Part shown: positions 1-11,234 of the stretch, in pieces
Position numbering within the stretch: the first letter of the stretch is position 1
Layout: every line of letters begins with the position of its first letter
From: Pogostemon cablin
Lineage: Eukaryota; Streptophyta; Magnoliopsida; Lamiales; Lamiaceae
Reading direction: 5' to 3'
DNA length: 64,000 nucleotides
NCBI GenBank assembly: GCA_023678885.1
Contig: CM043005.1
Location: 5,384,314 to 5,448,313 of the forward strand
Notes under the pieces: model-generated
Told to the model about the DNA's origin: nothing
The model's database searches: none
Seen by the model: the letters and a program-made list of their open reading frames with translations, nothing else
Position numbers and translations under genes: made by a program

Positions 1-1415
1 TTGTGATGGATCCACATAGTGCTTCACACGATGACCATTCACCAAGAACTCTCCCCCGTTCTCATCCATAACCTTTAGAGCTCCCCCATCAAGTACTTCC
101 TTTACCACATAAGGTCCTCTCCATTTGGACTTCAACTTGCCCGGGAAAAGTCTTAGTCGAGAATTGAATATCAACACCTTCTCACCCTTTTCAAAGCTCT
201 TCTTCCTCAAACGAGCATCATGCCACCTCTTGGTTTTCTCCTTAAAAATCCTTGAGTTTTCATAAGCATTTTCTCTAAATTCCTCAAGCTCATTCAATTG
301 TAAGAATCTTACCTTCTTTGAAGCTTTCATGTCAAAATTCAACTTCTTAATGGCCCAATAAGCTTTATGCTCTAACTCCACGGGAAGATGGCAAGACTTA
401 CCATAGACAATTTGAAAAGGAGACATACCAAGAGTGGTCTTGAATGCGGTTCGAAAGGCCCACAATGCATCATCAAGTTTATTTGACCAATCCTTTCTAC
501 TCACACTCACTGTTTTCTCCAAGACTTGTTTGATTTGTCGATTAGAAATTTCAGCTTGACCATTCGTTTGAGGGTGATACGGAGTAGACACTCGATGCTT
601 CACTCCATAAGTCTTGAGAATGTTCTCCATGAGCTTATTTATGAAGTGACTACCCCCATCACTTACCAACACTCTAGGTACTCCAAATCTTGTGAAGATG
701 TGTTTTTTTAAAAACCCCATGACAACTCTAGCATCACTTGTTCTTGAAGGTATGTCCTCAACCCATTTCTAGACATAGTCAACCGCCAATAGGATGTATA
801 GGAATCCATTCGATTGAGGAAACGGTCCCATGAAATCGATGCCCACACATCAAATATCTCCACTTCTTGAAAGCTCTTAAGGGGCATCTCATCCCACTTG
901 GAGATTCCTCCCATCCTTTGACATCGATCACAACCCTCTACAAATTTCTTACAACTCTTGAACAAAAATGGCCAATACAACCCCGATTGTAAGACTTTTG
1001 CAGCGGTCTTTTGAGCTCCAAAATGGCCTCCACTAGGTGAAGAGTGGCAAAACTCCAACACACTATTCCATTCTTTCTCGGGCACACATCTTCGCACAAG
1101 AGAATCATTACACATCTTGTACAAGAATGGATCATCCCACAAGTAACTTTTAACATCATGAAAGAACTTCTTGGATTGATACTTATTAAGCTCATAAGGC
1201 CTCCTTCCACTAGCCAAGTAATTCACATAGTCCGCATACCACGGGCTTCCTTCTTCCTCCACTAAAGCCTCAATTTGATAGCAATCACACTCCAAGATTT
1301 CTTCATCGGGAAAAACCTCCTTGATTAACTCATAAGTACTTTCACAATGCTCCCTCAACTCTAACCTTGAAAGATGATCGGCTATCACATTTTCCGTGCC
1401 CTTCTTATATCTCAC
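1..1415 (-). pseudogene. Athila integrase, copy A (broken, cut by window edge)
   Basis: Integrase would insert the cDNA into the host genome in the nucleus. The N-terminal H2C2 zinc region is visible (CHSSPSGGHFGAQK, then CDRCQRMG) near residues 120-170 of the upstream open frame, which starts just after a stop that separates it from RNase H. The catalytic core continues in another frame: one G is missing in a G run near 842 and an in-frame TAG lies at 769-771. Downstream, 720 to 1 is open and carries the second Asp (LVSDGGSHF) and the Glu region (NGQAE). The C-terminus lies outside the window; copy B shows it. Confidence 0.85.
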
Positions 1416-1430
1416 TTCAATATCAAATTC

Positions 1431-3491
1431 TTAAAGAAGTAGTACCCATCTTATCACCCTTGGCTTTGCATCCTTCTTTGCCATGAGATACTTGATAGCG
1501 GCATGGTCGGTGTATACAATAGTTTTCGTTCCTACCAAATAAGGACGAAACTTATCAAATACGTATACTACCGCCAAGAACTCTTTTTCGGTAGTAGTGT
1601 AGTTCCTTTGAGCCGCATCAAATGTCTTGCTTGCATAGTAAATAGCTCGGAATTTTTTCTCTCTTAGTTGCCCCAAAACCACTCTAAGAGCTACGTCACT
1701 TGCATCACACATCAATATAAATGGCTCTTTCCAATCGGGGGTGATCAAGATGAGTGATGAAATCAACGCTTCCTTTAGCACCTGAAAAGCATTTAAACAA
1801 TTATCATCAAACTTAAATGGCACATCTTTTTCAAGGAGATGAGATAGAGGTTTAGAAAATGAAGAAAAATCCTTGATGAATCTACGATAGAACCCGGCAT
1901 GACCAAGGAACGATCGTACTCCCTTCTCATTTGTTGGCGGTGGAAGCTTCTCTATAGCAACAACTTTGGCTCGGTCAACTTGCAATCCCTTTGAAGAGAT
2001 GTGATGTCCAAGTACAATGCCATCATTTATCATGAAATGGCACTTCTCCCAATTCAACACTAAATTAGTGTCTTGACATCGCTTCAAAACAATAGCAAGG
2101 TTAGACAAACAATTATCAAAAGAAGAACCAAACACCGAAAAGTCATCCATGAAAACTTCCATTATATTCTCAATTAATCCTTCAAAGATTGCCATCATAC
2201 ACCTTTGAAAGGTGGCCGGTGCATTGCAAAGTCCAAATGGCAATCTTCGAAAAGCAAATATTCCATAGGGACAAGTGAAAGCGGTCTTTTCTTGGTCTTC
2301 GGGTGCTATGAGAATTTGGTTATACCCGGAATACCCATCAAGAAAGCAATAGAACTCATACCCGGCCAACCTATCCAACATTTGATCCAAGAAAGGTAAA
2401 GGAAAGTGATCTTTACGTGTGTTTTCATTAAGCTTCCTATAATCAACACACACACGCCACCCCGTCACCGTCCTAGTGGCTATGGTCTCATTTTTCTCGG
2501 TCTTCACTATAGTCATACCTTCCTTTTTAGATACTACATGCAACGGGCTCACATAAGGGCTATCACTAATAGGAAAGATCATATCCGAATCTAACAACTT
2601 AAGAACCTCTTTTTTTACCACTTCTTGCATGATAGGATTAAGTCTTCTTTGGTTTTGAACACAAGCTTTCCCTTCATCCTCAAGTCTTATCTTATGCATG
2701 CAAATTGTTGGACTAATTCCCTTCAAATCATCAATACACCAACTAATAGCCGACTTATGCTCTTTAAGGCCCTTAAGCAATTTATCAAGTTGACTAGAGG
2801 TTAGAGATGAAGATACAATTACCGGATATGTCTCATTTTCACAAAGGTAGGCATAAGTAAGATGATCGGGTAAAGGCTTCAACTCAACCTTCTTTTCCTT
2901 TTTCTCTTCTTGCTCGAGTGGATCTCTAAGTGGTAAGAACTTTTCATTTCCCCTTGATATGGCGGCTGCAACCTCTTGAGCTTCACTACAATCACCTAGA
3001 TTAAGCAAACAATTAATCAATTCTTCATTTAAATCAAGAGAAGTAGTAGAAATATTAGAAAGAGATAGAGAATTGCTCAAGCAAAGTTCAAGTGGATCCT
3101 TGGTTACAATGGAAGGCCAACTCTCCTTGACACTTCCCTTTACAACATCCACACTTTTACATTCTTCATCATTCATTGGATATTGCATGGCCTTGTGTAG
3201 AGAGAATACCACTTCCTCATCATTGACCCTCAACTTCAATTCTCCTTTGTAGACATCAATAAGAGCTCTCCCGGTAGCAAGAAACGGTCTCCCAAAAATC
3301 AATGGCACATTTTCATCCTCCTCCATATCTAGAACAACAAAATCCACCGGAAAGACGAACTTATCAACTTTCACCAACACATCTTCAACTACTCCTTTTG
3401 GATGTGTCATAGATCGATCCGCCAATTGAAGTGTGATGGAAGTTGGCTTTACTTCACCTAATCCAAGCTTCTTGAATATGGAGAGAGACAT
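1431..3491 (-). pseudogene. Athila protease tail - reverse transcriptase - RNase H, copy A
   Basis: Open frame of 686 codons. Reverse transcriptase copies genomic RNA into cDNA in the virus-like particle; RNase H removes the RNA. Visible motifs are the end of the protease fold (VPLIFGRPFLATGR), the RT fingers and palm with DYRKLNENTRKDHFPLP, the PFGLCNAPATFQRCM block, the catalytic box VFMDDFSVF, and RNase H starting at ILMCDASD and ending YTDHAAIKYL. The frame ends in a TAA exactly where family members continue into the RNase H/integrase linker, consistent with CAA to TAA. Its start is not a true start codon context: the protease active site lies upstream in another frame. Confidence 0.88.
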
Positions 3492-5593
3492 TAGATTAAT
3501 GCTTGCACCGAGGTCACAAAGAGCCTTGTTCTTCTTGTTCTTTCCAATTTCACATGGTATAATGAAACTACCGGATCCTTCAATTTTTGTGGAAGTTTCC
3601 GTTGTAGAATGGCACTACATTCTTCGGTTAGAGTAACCGTTTCATTGTCCACAAGACTTCTTTTCTTTCCCATGATGTCCTTCAAGAAACGAGCATAATG
3701 AGGCATTTGATCCAAAGCATCGGCGAAAGGGATATTGATTTGAATCTTCTTGAAGATTTCAAGAAACTTTTTGAACCTCTCATCCAAACCCTTCTTCAAG
3801 AACCTTTGAGGAAAAGGAACCGGTACTTGAGTCTTGGGTATTCCCCAACTATCTCTTTCAACTTCAACTTCCTTTTCCCTTAACTCCTTTGCCTTTTTCC
3901 ACTTTGGAATTCTCTCTATCTTCTCTTCATCTTTCTTTTGCTCAACAATTTCTTTTTTCTTGCTTACTTCCTCCATTTCAATCTCTTCTTGCACCAACCT
4001 TTCTTCCACCTTGCTTTCCACTTCCCTTTCCATGACAATGCTATCTTCTTTAGGCATAGGAGGTTCCTCATACTCTTTTCCACGTCTAAGAGTGATAGCT
4101 TTGCAATCTTCTTTAGGATTAGTTACCGTGGTAGATGGAAACTTTCCTTGTTGGTGTTGAGATCCCACGGAAGAAGCAATTTGACCCATTTGATACTCAA
4201 AAGCTCTCATCCTATTGTCGGATTTCTTCTCATTTTCCTCCATTCTAGCCTCCATCTTTTTCATGAATGTTAACAATGTCTCTTCCACCGATGCTTTCCC
4301 CTCTCCATTTGGTGGTTTAGCACTCGGATTGAATCCCGGAGGATATGACACGGCGGCTTGAGGATTAGAGTAAGAAAGATTTTCATGCTTCCTCGGAGCT
4401 TGATAATTTCCACTTGATTGATTGAAATTGCTTCCCCGAGCTTGTCCTTGATATCCTCCTTGGTAATTACCTTGATTAGAAGGATAATTACCTTGGAAAT
4501 TCCCTTGATGATGGAAATTCCCTTGGTAATTTCTCCTATCTAAATAGGCAACATCTTCTACACTTTGCATAACCTTGCTCTCATCATTCACCATAGAACT
4601 TGTGCTTCCCCCTTGGCTTACTCCTTGAGTGATCAAATTCAATTGTTTTGTTAAAGCTTGAATGCTCTCATTGAATTCTTTCATTCCCTCACTTTGGAAC
4701 ATATCACTCTTCACTTTGTTTACACTCTCCACTTGAGCTACTTTTCCAAAGGTATAACCTCCCATTACTCGCTCGGATGGCCATTGATAAGCATTCATCG
4801 CAATGTCTTCAAAAATATCCATGGCTTTCATAGCATCCACTCCAAATATAGACCCTCCGGATGAGGCATCTACATGCATCCGATTTTGTTGATTCAACCC
4901 TTGGTAAAAGAAAGCCACTTGTTGATTCTCATGAAAATCGTGTTGAGGACACTTTCGGAGCATCTCTTTGTAGCGTTCCTATGCTTCATAAAAATTTTCA
5001 TCCGGAAGTTGCCTAAATTGAGTGATAAGGCTTTTCAATTGGAGCGTCTTTGAAGGAGGAAAGTACTTGTTTAGGAACCTTTGCTCAAGATCTTCCCATG
5101 TATTACAACTTCCCAAAGGAATTGTATTGTACCATGCTTTAGCCTTGTCTCTTAAAGAAAAAGAGAACAACCTCATTCGAATAGCATCCTCCGACACTCC
5201 CTTCATCTTGACGGTATTTGCAACCTCCAAGAAAGTAGATAGATGAGTGTTCGGGTCTTCAAGAGGACCTCCCCCAAACTGATTTGCTTTAACCATGTTG
5301 ATCAATCCGGTCTTGATTTCATAATCATTGGCTTGAACCGGAGGAACCATATTGTGCACGGCTCTCGGTTGGAAGTAATCCCGAATTGCTCTAGGCCTTG
5401 GCAACTCTTGTTGTTGAAATATCCTTTGATCTTCTTGATTTGCAAGCAATTGCATATACTCTTGATTTTGAGCAAAGACATTCCTCATTATCTCCGCTTG
5501 ATTCTCTTGCATTCCTTCTTGTACCCCCCTTTGATCTTGTAAAGGATCTTGGGGTGGATTATGATTGACATGATCTCCATGTTGATTTTCCAT
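3491..5593 (-). pseudogene. Athila gag and protease N-terminus, copy A
   Basis: Gag forms the particle that packages element RNA. The first 204 codons contain the retrotransposon gag core (RMRLFSFSLRDKAKAWYNT, then TWEDLEQRFLNKYFPPS). An in-frame TAG at 4979-4981 interrupts it between EA and ERYKEM, where this family has Trp, so TGG to TAG is likely. The frame then continues for 490 codons through a Gln/Asn/Gly-rich stretch (repeated NYQGN-like units), an acidic/lysine-rich coiled-coil-like region and the start of protease. A lost base in a G run near 3571 shifts the frame; the protease active-site region DLGAS is readable only in the next frame. The ATG at 5593 follows the primer site by about 240 bp. 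Confidence 0.87.
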
Positions 5594-5834
5594 ATTTTTT
5601 CTTTTCTAGCTTTACGCCTCTCTCGCTTCCTTTGTCGTGCGGTCCTTTCAATCTCCAAATTCAAAGGAATGATCGATTGATTTTCCTTTGATCTTGTGAT
5701 CATAAAACACCTACGAAAAGTCAAAGAGTGAGACCACAAACACAAATAATAAATAAAAGAAAATAAAAAGAATCCTTATCAAGAACAACTAAAACAATAA
5801 CACAGTACTCGACTAGTCCGTCAAACTCCCCTTT

Positions 5835-5847
5835 GGCAACGGCGCCA
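5835..5847 (-). other. Primer binding site (tRNA-Asp type), copy A
   Basis: On the element strand this reads TGGCGCCGTTGCC, complementary to the 3' end of plant tRNA-Asp including the CCA. It lies six bases inside the 5' LTR, the usual place for first-strand priming. The match is 13 nt and then stops, shorter than the 17-nt match in the LARD at 47860-47876. Confidence 0.85.
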
Positions 5848-6988
5848 TTTTCTTGTTTACCGAATTTTGTGCACTCACGAGCAAGAATACTCGATAGTTG
5901 TAGTAGTATATCCCAAGAAAAATTATCAATCCAATAAGGAGTTATATTCGTACTAGCAAAATACGTGAGCTCATGTTCATTGTTGTTTTTGTAAAGATGA
6001 TCGGGGGTTTTGAGATTGATTAACAACTAAAACAAGTAGCAAGTAAATAACAATATCAAATAAGTAGAATGACAAGTAAAGAAAATGGATGCTAAAGTTC
6101 AAATATGAAAAACATGGGATTAGAAGCATCCAAGCATACTCGATTCATACTATCATGCAAACGGAATTCAACTCAATTGATGTAGACTAAGGGTGATCAC
6201 GATTGTATCCTAAGCTCCCTTTCGGGTTACAAAGGTTGTTGATCAATTTTAGACTCCCAAAAGCACTTAAGATCAAAGCCCAACATTAACCCCTTCCATC
6301 TAGGTACTAGTTAGATTAAACTCTCCCTTTTTGTGTACTAAGGCCAACGAATGGATTGGTTCCCCTCATTGAATTCAAATATCCTTTCGGTCAAACCCAA
6401 ACTCAATGTCTATTCATGCCTTCCTAATACTATAGAGGGTCGTTTCCGTCTCACTCCAAGCAATACATACATGAACATCATGATAGCATTTAATTACCAC
6501 AAATAATCCATTGATCAACAATCCATTAAACCAATAAACATTCATGAATAACAAACCATGCCATCATAGCATCAAGACAATTAAACTCCATGAATAGAAA
6601 TAAACATCAATTAAATCAAAAACCAATTTAATCCACATGATAATATAAATCTAATATGCTCTTCATGTTCCTAATCCCACTAGAGGGATTAGCCTATCAT
6701 AGTAAAAGTAACAAAATAATTAAATGATTCATTACAATTACCCATAGTCTAAGATCTAAAGAAATACAAAATGAATGAATTCTTCCCTATCAATTTCTTG
6801 AAGAGAATCTTCTATTCTTCTTGATCTCCACCTCCAGCTCTTGATTTTGAAGTCTTTAGCACCAAAAATGGAAGAATTGATGGGTGGATGAAGATGGATG
6901 AAGATGATGGTGGAAAATGGAAGAAATGGTGTGTGAGGTGTGTGTAGATGATAGGATTTCGGATTCTTTTTGCCAATTGTTGAATAAA

Positions 6989-7004
6989 GGGGTATTTATA
7001 CCCC
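6989..7004 (-). promoter_or_regulatory. TATA box of Athila LTR
   Basis: The element strand reads TATAAATA at 7000-6993 inside a near-palindrome with flanking GGGG/CCCC. The same TATAAATAC core occurs in the other LTR families here (about 42933-42945, 45563-45571 and 48917-48925), directly below each family's structured U3 block. This marks the likely pol II start for element RNA. Confidence 0.65.
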
Positions 7005-7049
7005 TATGGAGGCTTCTAGAAGGATCTGGAAATTTCTGCAGGAAAATAC

Positions 7050-7395
7050 CCGGCACGAGTCGTGCTCTGCAACACGGCCACGAGGTGGCCGTGTTGTGTC
7101 TTCTGATGCTGCCGCACGGCCTCGCCTTACAGGGCCGTGTTACGCAACACGGCTCGTGTGCTGCAACACGAGTCGTGTGTTGTAACACGGGCACAGGTGT
7201 GGTCGTGTTGGCTCTTCTGATGTCGCCACACGGCCACCTTCTTACAGGGCCGTGTTGGCGACACGGCTCGTGCTCCCGACTCGACTCGTGCAACTGGACA
7301 CGACCTGAAGTTGCCCGTGTTGAGTGACTAGATGTCGCCACACGGCCAACTCTTACAGGGCCGTGTTGGCTACACGGCTCGTGTGCTGGCTCCTG
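7050..7395 (-). repeat. GC-rich inverted/tandem repeat block in Athila U3
   Basis: Strikingly GC-rich compared with the AT-rich flanks. The phrase CTTACAGGGCCGTGTT recurs three times at roughly 110-115 bp spacing, each followed by acacggctcgtg. Perfect inverted repeats are present, for example AACACGGCCAC-GAG-GTGGCCGTGTT at 7071-7095. It lies just upstream of the TATA box in the element sense. The identical block in copy B is at about 16854-17199. Open frames here on both strands are by-products of the repeats. Confidence 0.8.
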
Positions 7396-7638
7396 CATTT
7401 CTTCACTGTTTTGGCTCGTTCTCCCTCGTTTCAACTCCGAATTGAGATCCGCTTTTTCCTACATCTTCCTTATCATGTTTAGCATCCAATAAAAAGTGAA
7501 AATCTTACGTTTAAGCTCATTCACACACATTTCAATAAAAATACAAAACACAACCAAAAAACATATAAAATACGGATAAAATAATACGAAAATACATATA
7601 AAAAGACACTAAAATCTAGGTGAAAATAACTCTAATCA

Positions 7639-7676
7639 ATCCCCCAAACTTAAGGTGTTGCTCGTCCCCGAGCAAC
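7639..7676 (-). other. Polypurine tract and adjoining perfect hairpin, Athila copy B
   Basis: Directly next to the 3' LTR the element strand reads AAGTTTGGGGGA, a plus-strand primer tract. Beside it, 7657-7676 forms a perfect stem of 8 bp with a 4-base loop (GTTGCTCG-TCCC-CGAGCAAC). The same tract and hairpin sit next to the LARD 3' LTR at 46152-46190. Confidence 0.75.
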
Positions 7677-9765
7677 GAAAATGACAAATCAAAAGGAGAA
7701 ATTTTCACCTAGAAAAGACTAAACGAATATAAGCAATAACACATCGTTAGCAATAATAACAACAAACTATGCTAAGTCATCCTACAACATTAAAATCATG
7801 ACATGAGAAATTAACAAGATCAATCAAAAGAGAATAAAGTATAATATAGTTCCTTTTAAGTCCAAGCCTCACAATGGATATTGATGTCTCTCAACACTCT
7901 TTTGAAATAGGGTAAATCACACTCATTAATCGATTGGCTCGACTCACTATAAGCTTGCTCGCGGACTATATTCACAAATCACCAAAGTTTCAATCAATGA
8001 TCAAAAAGGTCTTTAATTAGGATGTAAGGATAGGCTCTTTGGTATGGTAGGAAAGATATGGATAATAGTGACTCAACAAGTGTAAGTAATCAAAGAGATG
8101 GCCAATTTCCTCAACTTCTCCACTTTTCTTTCTTCCTTTCTTATCTTTACAATCTCAAGCACTATTCATTAACTTTCCTTTGATTGAGCTTCTTTTGATG
8201 CATGCTTCCTTTCTTTGAATTTTGTTTACTTGAGTATTTTGATGTTGATTTGCTCATTTCTTACTTTGAGGTTGCATGTGCATTCTTGTTTTGCTCTTTT
8301 CATCCTTTTTCTTGCTTGTTTACCATGTCATTTTCTTCTTTTGATTCTTCAATCAATCCTTTCTAGCTACCATCTCCTCAATCACCCACACAAAGGTATA
8401 TATAAGCTTTGAATAGGTCATTAAGGTTTGTAATGTGCTAAATTCACAAGAAATAGGCTTATAGGCTCAAAATGGTTAACTAAGGATGATGTTCATGGTA
8501 GGGAACATATATGGCAATGACTATAATAACAAGGATGGCCTTAGATCATTTCACCAATCTCCACTAATCGGGTTCGTTCCTATAGTCCTTGAGCAAGTTC
8601 TAACTTATCAAACACAACCGATCCACTCATGAAGAAATACCATGTATGCATGGTTGAGGCTCAAATGCTCACAAGCTTGTGCTCGGACCTTAAGGAACTT
8701 ATTACACCACATTCATCTCAAAATTGAACAAGTTAAGTAAAACATGTCACAATTTGAAAGTGTAGAGATTCTTAATCATAATTTGTCATCACTTATCACC
8801 ATAACATATCATCACTCACATTCAAAAATGACTCACGACATCCCTAAACAAACCACCAAATATCCCAAGACAAGAATGAAAATACACACCAAACATAAAA
8901 AATAAGGACTCAACCAACAAGACACAACAAAAACACAAAACATGCAAAAACACCAAATACCATCATCCATAAGAAAATTAAGCACACATTCATCCCAACC
9001 TTTATTGAAAAGGAAATCCTAACATACGAAAGTAAACCTCCCACAAACATAACAAATGAAGTAGCATGCTAGTCACAACAATCCAAATCAAAATCAATTC
9101 ATTTCAAGTAGTAAAATGATAAGGTGTAGAGTACTCCCTCAATAGGCATTTGGCAAGGAAAGCGTTAGCTTCAAGCTCCATCATGCTTCCAATACCTCTC
9201 ATTCATGCTCAAACACTCAACAAACACCATTATTTTAATAATTTCATTATAAATATGGACTATCATGCACTTCAACACCACCAATCATGCCAAAATCAAC
9301 CCAAACTCATGAGAAAAATTTTAAAATTGACCAAAATTTTACAAGAATCATACTCAAGTGGTGAGTCACACCACACACTCTCCCCCCAAACTTAAATCGA
9401 AACAAGAGTTGAGACTTAAGTTTGCAAAAAGTGGTGAGACTTACCCTTGTAGTTTCCTTTGATGATCTTCTTGTTGAGAAGTAACCGCATCCATACGACT
9501 CAAGCTATGTCCACCACGCACTAGCACCCCCCAAACTTAACTCGAGACAAGAGTCACGAATTAAGTTTGCAACAAATGGTGGAACATGTCAACTTGAATC
9601 CATGAAGCATTTCTCTTTTTCTTCAATGTGCATTTTTCTCCATGAGCACAATCAACCTACAAGGCCAAAACAAACAAACAACAAAAACAAAGCAATAAAG
9701 ATAGTGATGGGGTGCCTCCCATCAAGCGCTAAGTTTAACGTCTTCAAGCTAGACGAATTTTGAGA
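7639..9765 (-). other. Non-coding spacer between integrase and 3' LTR, Athila copy B
   Basis: About 2.1 kb without a supportable gene; no env-like frame is seen. It holds the polypurine tract at the LTR edge and two further copies of the same motif (9381-9396 and 9526-9541, read as cccccc-aaacttaa on the plus strand). Several phrases recur in the LARD internal region, for example 'aggctctttggtat' and 'gatggcctta.atcatttc'. AT-rich elsewhere. Confidence 0.7.
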
Positions 9766-11219
9766 TCATCTTTCAAATAGAGTGTCCACAAAGAGGGTCT
9801 CCCTTTGTGATGGATCCACATAGTGCTTCACACGATGACCATTCACCAAGAACTCTCCCCCGTTCTCATCCATAACCTTTAGAGCTCCCCCATCAAGTAC
9901 TTCCTTTACCACATAAGGTCCTCTCCATTTGGACTTCAACTTGCCCGGGAAAAGTCTTAGTCGAGAATTGAATATCAACACCTTCTCACCCTTTTCAAAG
10001 CTCTTCTTCCTCAAACGAGCATCATGCCACCTCTTGGTTTTCTCCTTAAAAATCCTTGAGTTTTCATAAGCATTTTCTCTAAATTCCTCAAGCTCATTCA
10101 ATTGTAAGAATCTTACCTTCTTTGAAGCTTTCATGTCAAAATTCAACTTCTTAATGGCCCAATAAGCTTTATGCTCTAACTCCACGGGAAGATGGCAAGA
10201 CTTACCATAGACAATTTGAAAAGGAGACATACCAAGAGTGGTCTTGAATGCGGTTCGAAAGGCCCACAATGCATCATCAAGTTTATTTGACCAATCCTTT
10301 CTACTCACACTCACTGTTTTCTCCAAGACTTGTTTGATTTGTCGATTAGAAATTTCAGCTTGACCATTCGTTTGAGGGTGATACGGAGTAGACACTCGAT
10401 GCTTCACTCCATAAGTCTTGAGAATGTTCTCCATGAGCTTATTTATGAAGTGACTACCCCCATCACTTACCAACACTCTAGGTACTCCAAATCTTGTGAA
10501 GATGTGTTTTTTTAAAAACCCCATGACAACTCTAGCATCACTTGTTCTTGAAGGTATGTCCTCAACCCATTTCTAGACATAGTCAACCGCCAATAGGATG
10601 TATAGGAATCCATTCGATTGAGGAAACGGTCCCATGAAATCGATGCCCACACATCAAATATCTCCACTTCTTGAAAGCTCTTAAGGGGCATCTCATCCCA
10701 CTTGGAGATTCCTCCCATCCTTTGACATCGATCACAACCCTCTACAAATTTCTTACAACTCTTGAACAAAAATGGCCAATACAACCCCGATTGTAAGACT
10801 TTTGCAGCGGTCTTTTGAGCTCCAAAATGGCCTCCACTAGGTGAAGAGTGGCAAAACTCCAACACACTATTCCATTCTTTCTCGGGCACACATCTTCGCA
10901 CAAGAGAATCATTACACATCTTGTACAAGAATGGATCATCCCACAAGTAACTTTTAACATCATGAAAGAACTTCTTGGATTGATACTTATTAAGCTCATA
11001 AGGCCTCCTTCCACTAGCCAAGTAATTCACATAGTCCGCATACCACGGGCTTCCTTCTTCCTCCACTAAAGCCTCAATTTGATAGCAATCACACTCCAAG
11101 ATTTCTTCATCGGGAAAAACCTCCTTGATTAACTCATAAGTACTTTCACAATGCTCCCTCAACTCTAACCTTGAAAGATGATCGGCTATCACATTTTCCG
11201 TGCCCTTCTTATATCTCAC
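9766..11219 (-). pseudogene. Athila integrase, copy B (broken)
   Basis: Same gene as in copy A but complete at the C-terminus. From 10524 the frame is open for 252 codons and carries the second catalytic Asp (VSDGGSHF), the third catalytic residue region (NGQAE), the WAFRTAFKTTLGMSPF block and a C-terminal GPY/F module (SKWRGPYVVKEV), ending about 150 codons after the core. The N-terminal zinc-binding part is in the frame ending at 10512. The same lost G (about 10646) and the same TAG (10573-10575) as copy A separate the two. The stop at 9766 is the natural end of pol. Confidence 0.87.
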
Positions 11220-11234
11220 TTCAATATCAAATTC

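Larger units (their letters stand above)
1..7638 (-). mobile_element. Athila-type Ty3/gypsy retrotransposon, copy A (3' part beyond left edge)
   Basis: Minus-strand Ty3/gypsy element, read right to left as 5' LTR (5854-7638), primer site, gag, protease, reverse transcriptase/RNase H, integrase. The integrase runs off the window at base 1, so the 3' LTR is not visible. The lineage call (Athila) rests on the gag sequence, the FMDD reverse-transcriptase box, the tRNA-Asp primer site and the domain order with integrase last. Everything from base 1 to 7638 recurs at +9804 with only about five differences seen by eye. Stops and frameshifts in gag, protease, RNase H tail and integrase make it non-autonomous. 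Confidence 0.9.
5854..7638 (-). repeat. Athila LTR shared by copies A and B (1785 bp)
   Basis: TG...CA bounded LTR. It follows the primer site of copy A (so it is that element's 5' LTR) and abuts the polypurine tract of copy B (so it is also that element's 3' LTR). The other copy is at 15658-17442. Differences seen by eye are at 7528, 7559 and 7629, all in the outer 110 bp of U3. It holds a TATA box (6993-7000) and a GC-rich inverted-repeat block upstream of it. Confidence 0.9.

Noticed and set aside
5721..6026. A minus-strand frame of 101 codons over the primer site and LTR edge
   Set aside because: It crosses the LTR boundary and primer site and has no protein-like features.
6856..7434. 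Open frames of 136-192 codons on both strands in the Athila LTR (and at 16660-17238)
   Set aside because: They follow the GC-rich inverted repeats, have repeated Pro/Ser/Arg text and no domain. The region is U3 of an LTR.
7639..9765. An env-like gene, as in some Athila elements
   Set aside because: No frame of useful length on the element strand; only short frames without membrane or signal segments.
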